From positions 1-36,193 of the IMG/VR virus record IMGVR_UViG_3300042868_004541: 36,193 nucleotides of DNA; one strand, written 5' to 3'. The number at the start of each line of letters is the position of its first letter. Position 1 is the stretch's first letter. The notes below the pieces were generated by a model that saw nothing but the letters and a program-made list of their open reading frames with translations, was not told the origin of the DNA and made no database searches. A program made the translations under genes and the position numbers. Source of the stretch: a virus. Shown piece by piece: positions 31,147 through 36,193 of the stretch.

Positions 31147-31722
31147 TTAAAATTCGTTAATCAGGCAATAAGATACAACCTTTTGAGGCTTGACGTATTG
31201 CATCCATTGCTTGTATTTCTTTACGTCAAAAGCTACCTGACAGCCTGCCGACCACCACCCAATGGTATCGCCTGACGGTTTACTTAGGTCATATGTGTTC
31301 GGGTGGAAATTGATCCCGAAATAACCTGTTTGAAGCACTCCGATTTGTTCGCTTTTGAGGTCTTTATCTGTGTCTCGGTAAACGTCTGCCGGTGAGCCGA
31401 TTTGTAGCAATGCTTCGACTTTTTTGTTGTGTTTTCCGTAGTGCCAAAATTTATTATACCATTGGTCGGCCTTAAGAATCGCCGCGCCTGCTTTATTAAC
31501 TTTCTCAAATTGTGTTAGTGTTGGTGTGCCTGGGTTTGTTGTGCCTCGCATGACATCAATGAACTTTTCACCTAAAAATAGGTAAAACTTGTCATCAGGT
31601 CGGTTCGGCGTATCTTCATTGGAGCGAGCCCCAATTATCCAATACTCTTGAGGTATTGATATGAATCGAGGTGTCTTTTTTACGCGAGCGAGTAGCTCGG
31701 CATCTGTGTAGTTTCTAACCAT
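31147..31722 (-). CDS. Putative endolysin, L,D-transpeptidase-like cysteine fold (191 aa)
   Basis: The C-terminal part has GYFGINFHPNTY (His140), then a spacer and GWWSAGCQVAF (Cys161), the His ... S.GCQ pattern of L,D-transpeptidase/YkuD-like catalytic centres. The remainder is alpha/beta with no signal peptide. The gene sits in the lysis cassette directly after the spanin-like gene (8-nt overlap) and is not matched by any other lysin in the genome, so it is the best endolysin candidate. The start at 31722 (MVRNYTDAELL) is preferred over one at 31758 that would overlap by 44 nt. Confidence 0.68.
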   Translation of the reverse strand: MVRNYTDAELLARVKKTPRFISIPQEYWIIGARSNEDTPNRPDDKFYLFLGEKFIDVMRGTTNPGTPTLTQFEKVNKAGAAILKADQWYNKFWHYGKHNKKVEALLQIGSPADVYRDTDKDLKSEQIGVLQTGYFGINFHPNTYDLSKPSGDTIGWWSAGCQVAFDVKKYKQWMQYVKPQKVVSYCLINEF

Positions 31723-32254
31723 TGATTGCAATATATCGTTTGATTGCTCGAATAACAATAATAAGTAAAAGAATCAGAGCGGTGCTAAAAATAGACAACG
31801 CTACCCACTTCATTCCATCCGCAAATCCGTTTTTATTCTCGCTTTGCGTTTGCTTGGTCTTCTGCTTGGTTACTATCTTTTTTTCATGTGACTTGATTTT
31901 TTGCCTTTTAAGCTCGTTTTTTAGCTTGGCTTCATACATTGCACGTATTTGCGCTAAACTATCCGCAAATCGCTTGTTATCGAACCGATAAACCCATCTA
32001 GGAACGTATTTGATTTCAGTTCGTACAACTAAAGAGTCTTTATATTTGATTACAGGATACGGCTTGCCGTCTCTCCACATGGTGTCCACTCTCGCAACCT
32101 TGAAAGTATCCACATGGATAGTATGAATGTAGCCTTTATTTACCGCCTTTTGGTGCAGTCGCTCTGCTGAGCATCCATACATCAGGAAACTCCAAAGCAT
32201 GACAAATGCGGCGTAAATCAGGAAGTAAACTATTGTTGATCTAATTGGTTTCAT
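31715..32254 (-). CDS. Possible unimolecular spanin (179 aa)
   Basis: The N-terminus has a basic start, a hydrophobic stretch (residues 8-26) and a lipobox-like LMYGC with Cys28. The middle (about 29-145) is soluble, charged and partly coiled coil (AMYEAKLKNELKRQKIKSHE). The C-terminus has one membrane helix (about 148-170, WVALSIFSTALILLLIIVIR). An outer-membrane lipid anchor plus a C-terminal inner-membrane helix in one protein is the u-spanin plan, known for phage T1 gp11, which fuses the two membranes at the end of lysis. Position between a holin-like gene and the endolysin candidate fits. The lipobox is imperfect, so an ordinary double-membrane-span protein remains possible. Confidence 0.65.
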   Translation of the reverse strand: MKPIRSTIVYFLIYAAFVMLWSFLMYGCSAERLHQKAVNKGYIHTIHVDTFKVARVDTMWRDGKPYPVIKYKDSLVVRTEIKYVPRWVYRFDNKRFADSLAQIRAMYEAKLKNELKRQKIKSHEKKIVTKQKTKQTQSENKNGFADGMKWVALSIFSTALILLLIIVIRAIKRYIAING

Positions 32255-32468
32255 TGTTGTTATTTATGGTCTTATTCCAAACTGTAAGACCGAGTGAAGT
32301 TGCTGAGTATGTGAGTAAGCCAACGAAAACAAATTCATGCACCTCAAATGGCTTGAAAATCGGTAAAATGGCGTAAAGTATCGCTGCCCAAAATGAAGTA
32401 AATGCACCGAGTCTTTTGATAGACCATTTGCCGTTAGGCTTTAGAGTATCGGCGATTAGTTTTTTCAT
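32241..32468 (-). CDS. Holin-like small membrane protein (75 aa)
   Basis: MKKLIADTLKPNGKWSIKRL is followed by two membrane helices (about 24-42, FTSFWAAILYAILPIF, and 46-66, VFVGLLTYSATSLGLTVW) and a polar Asn-rich tail. Size and topology fit a class II holin that would release the endolysin. The start at 32468 overlaps the preceding gene by 35 nt; five codons upstream another ATG is in frame. The neighbour upstream also has a membrane helix, so which of the two is the holin is not settled. Confidence 0.65.
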   Translation of the reverse strand: MKKLIADTLKPNGKWSIKRLGAFTSFWAAILYAILPIFKPFEVHEFVFVGLLTYSATSLGLTVWNKTINNNNETN

Positions 32469-32658
32469 CTGGAAGTATAGCATATAACTTGTTCGGTAAT
32501 TTTACCTCATTTTCCATGTTGCCTGCTCTCAATTGAACTTCATAGCAGTCAACTAGCATTGCACGCATTTCTTTTACCTCGGCCTGTAAAGTCCAAACCC
32601 AAACCGCAAGCAACCCTGTTACTCCGTATTTCTTAATTATTGTTACAAATTCAGTCAT
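32434..32658 (-). CDS. Small membrane protein of the lysis region (74 aa)
   Basis: One N-terminal membrane helix (residues about 10-27, VTGLLAVWVWTLQAEV) is followed by an amphipathic helix and a polar tail. It could be a holin partner, an antiholin or a fibre-associated protein. It overlaps both neighbours (8 and 35 nt), so it is translated within the same cassette. Confidence 0.65.
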   Translation of the reverse strand: MTEFVTIIKKYGVTGLLAVWVWTLQAEVKEMRAMLVDCYEVQLRAGNMENEVKLPNKLYAILPDEKTNRRYSKA

Positions 32659-33010
32659 TTGTCGGTAAATTTAGAAAAATTGGCTCATATTCTTCAGTTG
32701 TTGCGTGTCCTGCGAATGCGTGCTTTGGGTTCTTTGGTTCGATAAGGTTAGCTCCGAAGTCATAGGTGTTGTCCGACATTACGTCGTAGTGATACCCGTC
32801 TGCGTAGATAGGTTCTTCGATTACTTCCATTCCTTCCATTACGGGAGGGGTTAACATAATTTTTCCGATAGTTACCACAGCTTGTACGCCATTACCATAA
32901 GCTAAAGTTATTTTCTCGTCAATACCTTTAGTTTCGACTAATATGCCTTTTGACTTCAAATCTTCAATTCCTTCCTGTTCGTTATTGTAACAGAGCTTAA
33001 AAATGTTCAT
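32651..33010 (-). CDS. Hypothetical protein (119 aa)
   Basis: MNIFKLCYNNEQEGIEDLKS starts with an ATGA overlap with the endonuclease gene. The chain is acidic and mixed alpha/beta, with YADGYHYDVMSDNTYDFGAN in the middle; I recall similar short proteins beside fibre genes in Bacteroidota phages but cannot assign a role. There is no signal peptide. Confidence 0.65.
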   Translation of the reverse strand: MNIFKLCYNNEQEGIEDLKSKGILVETKGIDEKITLAYGNGVQAVVTIGKIMLTPPVMEGMEVIEEPIYADGYHYDVMSDNTYDFGANLIEPKNPKHAFAGHATTEEYEPIFLNLPTND

Positions 33011-33708
33011 TGTATGTGCTTTTTAAAGTTTAATCCCTTCCATTCTCTCGTTAAAATAGCCTTATCTTTTTTACAGTTATAATAAACAGCTCTTCTATCA
33101 ATATTAAATTCTTTTTCTATTTCCCAAATCTTACCAATAAAACCACTATTAATCTCAATAATTAAAGCGGCTTTTTCTTTTCTTTTTTGCACTCCGTTTT
33201 CTATCGCTTGTCGACTTGGGCAATATCCTTGCTTTGATTTCTTTACTTGCTTGCAAAAATATTCACTTCTTTTTTTACCTTTAAATGCTGCCGACATTTT
33301 GGCTTTAGCTTCTTCTGTATGACTTAGGTTGTAATTTGGATGCCCTTTTGATTTAGCTGATATTTTAGCTCTAGTTTGCTCGGAAACTACTTTTCCTGTA
33401 TTACTGATAGATATTTTTCTTTTAGTTTCTTCGGTATGCTTTAAACCAAAAGCGCCTTCACCGCCTAAAGTCTGATTGCATAAATTGTCAATACCTATTG
33501 AAGCAATGAGAAATTTCTCCATTTGCTTAGCTGATTCTAAACTCAACGAATCTGAAATAATATCAACTACTTTGCCGTATTTTTTAAATACTCTAGTCCA
33601 ATGGCTATTTCTGCCTTCGTTTCTGTAAGCTCTTTGAACAGAACTTCCAATGCCAACATAAAAAATGTCACGCGTCTCAGGTTTCATATGTACATAGACT
33701 ACTGCCAT
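33007..33708 (-). CDS. GIY-YIG homing endonuclease with NUMOD3-like repeats (233 aa)
   Basis: The N-terminal nuclease domain has VVYVHMKPETRDIFYVGIG (the variant GIY and YIG elements), Arg in RAYRNEGR, catalytic Glu in AKQMEKFLIASIG and a closing NLCNQTLGGEG. Residues about 95-160 carry repeated HTEETKRKISISNTGK-type NUMOD3 helices that grip DNA. A Lys-rich C-terminal region ends in an HTH-like IWEIEKEFNIDRRAVYYN. It is free-standing, not in an intron, just after the fibre gene. I start it at 33708, two bases after the fibre stop, because the longer frame overlaps that gene by 113 nt. It is a selfish gene that would cut related phages lacking it. Confidence 0.9.
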   Translation of the reverse strand: MAVVYVHMKPETRDIFYVGIGSSVQRAYRNEGRNSHWTRVFKKYGKVVDIISDSLSLESAKQMEKFLIASIGIDNLCNQTLGGEGAFGLKHTEETKRKISISNTGKVVSEQTRAKISAKSKGHPNYNLSHTEEAKAKMSAAFKGKKRSEYFCKQVKKSKQGYCPSRQAIENGVQKRKEKAALIIEINSGFIGKIWEIEKEFNIDRRAVYYNCKKDKAILTREWKGLNFKKHIQ

Positions 33709-33709
33709 C

Positions 33710-35461
33710 TTATAAACTTGTGAGCTCGGCGAGTTGAGTGTTTGTAAGGCGAGTTTTCCAAAGGGCAGCTGCGTTAATTTCCATTCTTTGTTTGTATGTA
33801 TCTGGCAAAGCGTAATAGTCATTGAATGTTATTGCATCTGTTGAAATTACCGAACCACTTGTATCTGTACCTATAAGGTCTCCATTAAGATACAAAACAA
33901 AATCATTATTTGCGTATGCACCTGCTATCTTATATCTACCTGCTGTGAGTGAATTTGGAGAAAGTATTGCAGCATCAGGGCCAACCTCAAAAGCTAATCT
34001 TTTAGTTGAGTTTAAATATATCTGATTGACATTGAATTGACTCGCATTTTGAAATGTCTGCATTAACACGAAATTACTTGAAACACCATCGAAATAAAAG
34101 TCTAAAAAGAATACCCCCTCTGTTTGTCCTATAAGCGAACTAATACCAGTCTTTGAAATAACATCTGCGTTTCGTGTTACACTTGCAGAGGTTGTAGGTA
34201 TGTAACTTGTACTATAATTTCCAGCTTCGAGTTGTGCACCCCAAATTGTGACTACATTAGATGAGTTTACTGCACCCGTTGTAGGTGTTACATCGCCCGC
34301 ATAAATGTTAAAATTACCTCCCGTGCTTAAAGCGGTTACTGCTACAGAATAGCGTTCCCACTCGTTAGTAATACTGAATACTTGTCCTCCGTGATTTTGT
34401 AGGCCTAAAGTAAGTTTCGCATTACTCGCTGAAGATTTTGCCCATACACTCAAAGTATATACTGCACCGCTTGTTACTGAATGCGTTTGATATACTCGGT
34501 TGTCATAAGCACCGCTTCCGCTTGGTGTTAGTGTTTCGGCAGTTGTAGTCCCGTCGGGCGAAGTTGTTGCATTAGCACTTACGCTAATTGTTTGAGGTGT
34601 CCACGCTCCGTTATCAAAAGACGAACTATAAGTAAGTAGGTTAGTCCTTTGCGGTTCTACAAGTAAACTTGGACAAGTTCCGTTTGAGTAGTCAAGTCTT
34701 GGGATGTTTAGTCTTGTTTCCGTTTTTTGGTAGTCTTTAGCGGTTGAGCCTTCGACTACTTGCGCACCCCAAGCGTAAAAATCACCTCTTTCTGCAGGGT
34801 CAACATATTCACCGAAAAGAAGGTAAAAATAAGTTAATGCTTGGGATGTTTGCGTTACTGATAATTCATAACGAACCCATTCGCTTGTAAGAAAACAACT
34901 TTGGCCAGCAGTTGTAGTTCCACTGCCTTCAACATATAAACGAACTCTTTGACCAACTACTCCTTTTAAATAGACTGAAAATTTATATACGCCAGCACTC
35001 AAGTTTAATGTTTGATAACAAACAGCGTATCCAGTTCCAGTATAATCAATTAAATCAGCGGTAAGCGTTCCATTTGGAGCGGTTATAGCATTTGCAGTAA
35101 TAGTTGCGTTTGACTTTGTCCACACTGCATTGTCGAATTGCTCCGAGTATTGCAATAGGTTATAAGGCACTAACTCCACCAAGCCAGCAGAGTTTACTCT
35201 TGTTGCGGTGGTCGCTCTTACAACATCAAAATCCCCAATTGGGTCAGGTGGATAGGAAGCGATTAGTTTGCCTTCAAGGTAAGCATTTGGCGTAATGATT
35301 AGCGAAGCTGTTTCCATTAATGATCTCAAACCGTGAAGCGTTTGCCATTGGCAATACTCCGCCTCGTAGCTTGCGCCTAAATACTTGGCACGTAGTTGCG
35401 TTGTGTTGACGTATTTACGCGCGTCATCAATGAATACAGGAAGTTTAACAGAGCCTTTCAT
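33710..35461 (-). CDS. Tail fibre with tandem carbohydrate-binding-like modules (583 aa)
   Basis: Two homologous beta-sandwich modules follow each other at about residues 100-245 and 273-420. They share NLLxYSxxFDNAxWT, TxPxGTxTAxxL, a hydrophobic QT-L-SxGxYxxSVxxK strand, SEWVRYxxxVT and YxWGAQxExG, the pattern of phage carbohydrate-binding modules. A C-terminal lectin/LamG-like domain (about 440-583) contains VFFLDFYFDG, YKIAGAYANNDFVLYLNGDL and ALWKTRLTNTQLAEL. The N-terminus (1-95) would attach to the tail. This is the likely receptor-binding protein for host surface glycans. It is coupled to the gene before it by ATGA. Confidence 0.87.
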   Translation of the reverse strand: MKGSVKLPVFIDDARKYVNTTQLRAKYLGASYEAEYCQWQTLHGLRSLMETASLIITPNAYLEGKLIASYPPDPIGDFDVVRATTATRVNSAGLVELVPYNLLQYSEQFDNAVWTKSNATITANAITAPNGTLTADLIDYTGTGYAVCYQTLNLSAGVYKFSVYLKGVVGQRVRLYVEGSGTTTAGQSCFLTSEWVRYELSVTQTSQALTYFYLLFGEYVDPAERGDFYAWGAQVVEGSTAKDYQKTETRLNIPRLDYSNGTCPSLLVEPQRTNLLTYSSSFDNGAWTPQTISVSANATTSPDGTTTAETLTPSGSGAYDNRVYQTHSVTSGAVYTLSVWAKSSASNAKLTLGLQNHGGQVFSITNEWERYSVAVTALSTGGNFNIYAGDVTPTTGAVNSSNVVTIWGAQLEAGNYSTSYIPTTSASVTRNADVISKTGISSLIGQTEGVFFLDFYFDGVSSNFVLMQTFQNASQFNVNQIYLNSTKRLAFEVGPDAAILSPNSLTAGRYKIAGAYANNDFVLYLNGDLIGTDTSGSVISTDAITFNDYYALPDTYKQRMEINAAALWKTRLTNTQLAELTSL

Positions 35462-36193
35462 ATTCTAATCAGTATTGTTACGTAAAAATCCTCAGTTGGC
35501 AGGTTGTTGCAGTAAAATTCCACATAGCCGTTGAAGCTCTCGGTTAGTGGTAAAACCTCAATGCCTTGCACAATGCTATAAGCATCATTTGCAGGAATAA
35601 TCTCAATAACTTTAATGTCGGTAATTGCAGCGTTTGAGTATGTGTATTTATAAATTCCTGCGCTTAAAACCCAATCGCCTGCGCTAACTAGTACGCTATC
35701 AATTTGGATTGTTGGTGAAACATTTTTCCAAAGGTCGGTTGCGTCATCAAAAATCAGAGCTTGGCCATTTGTTGGTGTGTCGATAAGCACGTTGTGTAGC
35801 TCGTTTAGTTCATAGCCGTTTTGGATAGCTACCAAAATGCGCCCATTTTGCGACTGCTTGCGCGTTACAATACCAAGAAAAACAGCGTGATTTGGTTGTG
35901 TTGGTGGTGTAGTGGTGATGCTTCCATCAGTTGTACCAAGCCAAAGGCGGTCACCTACGTTGTAGGCCGAAGTATTGAACTTGTCGTATTCACCTGCCGT
36001 AATTAATTTACCTGTTGCTGCATTGGCTGTTGTAGCCATGAGTAAGCCGATAGTTTTCGAGCTCGTTGCCTCACTTGTGGCATTGGCGAGTAAAATCTCA
36101 GGTGTATTGGCCGAACTTGACGAGGTTTTGATATAACAAACTGACATCTTTGGAACTGATGCACCTGTGTTGTTTAGCACGTCAATAGCTTCA
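35458..36193 (-). CDS. Tail/receptor-region protein, C-terminal part (continues at 1-291)
   Basis: This is the remainder of the 299-aa gene whose ATG lies at 291 on the other side of the circular join; the frame is open to the window edge. A GTG at 36180 is in frame but is not the true start. It contains a beta-rich block with PEILLANATSEATSSKTIGLL and GEYDKFNTSAYNVGDRLWLG, resembling short trimeric fibre or capsid-like decoration domains, and ends with FYVTILIRI. It is followed by the fibre gene (ATGA overlap), so it may link that fibre to the baseplate. Confidence 0.85.
   Translation of the reverse strand, partial: EAIDVLNNTGASVPKMSVCYIKTSSSSANTPEILLANATSEATSSKTIGLLMATTANAATGKLITAGEYDKFNTSAYNVGDRLWLGTTDGSITTTPPTQPNHAVFLGIVTRKQSQNGRILVAIQNGYELNELHNVLIDTPTNGQALIFDDATDLWKNVSPTIQIDSVLVSAGDWVLSAGIYKYTYSNAAITDIKVIEIIPANDAYSIVQGIEVLPLTESFNGYVEFYCNNLPTEDFYVTILIRI
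36067..36193. repeat. Terminal repeat, right copy (circular overlap)
   Basis: Exact copy of bases 1-127. Joining the copies gives a 36,066-bp circle and restores one intact gene. See the left copy. Confidence 0.95.

Noticed and set aside
1-36193. CRISPR array, insertion sequence, integrase or attachment site
   Set aside because: No spaced direct repeats, transposase, recombinase or att-like core was found on reading both strands. A tRNA-like 3' end at 21446 could resemble an att site, but no integrase is encoded.

Overview
The window is one complete, circularly assembled tailed-phage genome. Bases 1-127 are identical to bases 36067-36193, so the unique circle is 36,066 bp and one tail gene runs across the join. 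Nothing in it looks bacterial. The host is probably a member of the Bacteroidota. The support is a DUF4494-type protein, TAnnTTTG-like promoter elements, the near absence of Shine-Dalgarno sequences, and an AT-leaning sequence with many overlapping genes on one strand. HK97-type head genes, a 972-residue tape measure and a separate major tail protein suggest siphovirus morphology. No integrase, excisionase or typical CI repressor is visible, and neither are a polymerase, primase, replicative helicase or SSB. It is therefore probably lytic, and it leans on host replication enzymes.

Layout, following the minus strand from high to low coordinates. About 36.07-30.25 kb plus 0-3.9 kb: tail, baseplate and receptor-binding genes, a free-standing GIY-YIG endonuclease, and a lysis cassette (small membrane proteins, a possible unimolecular spanin, an L,D-transpeptidase-like cysteine enzyme) followed by a metallophosphoesterase. 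This block ends at a strong terminator near 30.15 kb. About 30.1-27.4 kb: an early promoter whose spacer is a perfect palindrome, then about a dozen tiny unknown or membrane genes. About 27.3-24.5 kb: a replication initiator carrying an internal 11-bp repeat array (probable origin), an unknown gene and a C5-cytosine methyltransferase. About 24.5-18.7 kb: a Rad50/SbcC-like ATPase, small genes, a structured RNA with a tRNA-like core, RecT, a broken metallo-beta-lactamase nuclease, DUF4494 and a small HTH protein. About 18.7-17.4 kb: a ParB-like protein and two small proteins. About 17.4-9.4 kb: terminase, protease, capsid, connectors and major tail protein. About 9.3-3.7 kb: tail assembly, tape measure and distal tail.

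The portal gene (14339-15520) is the only gene on the plus strand. It is inverted inside the head operon, tail-to-tail with and overlapping the large terminase. Five minus-strand terminators can be drawn (near 9.33, 17.41, 18.70, 27.31 and 30.15 kb). Three copies of a 17-bp inverted-repeat motif sit upstream of the three main early blocks and look like a shared operator.

The most unusual points are the inverted portal, the iteron-like array inside the initiator gene, the operator trio, the 130-nt tRNA-like RNA ahead of recT, the recT-adjacent nuclease interrupted by a six-base insertion with a stop codon, and a possible u-spanin in a Bacteroidota phage.
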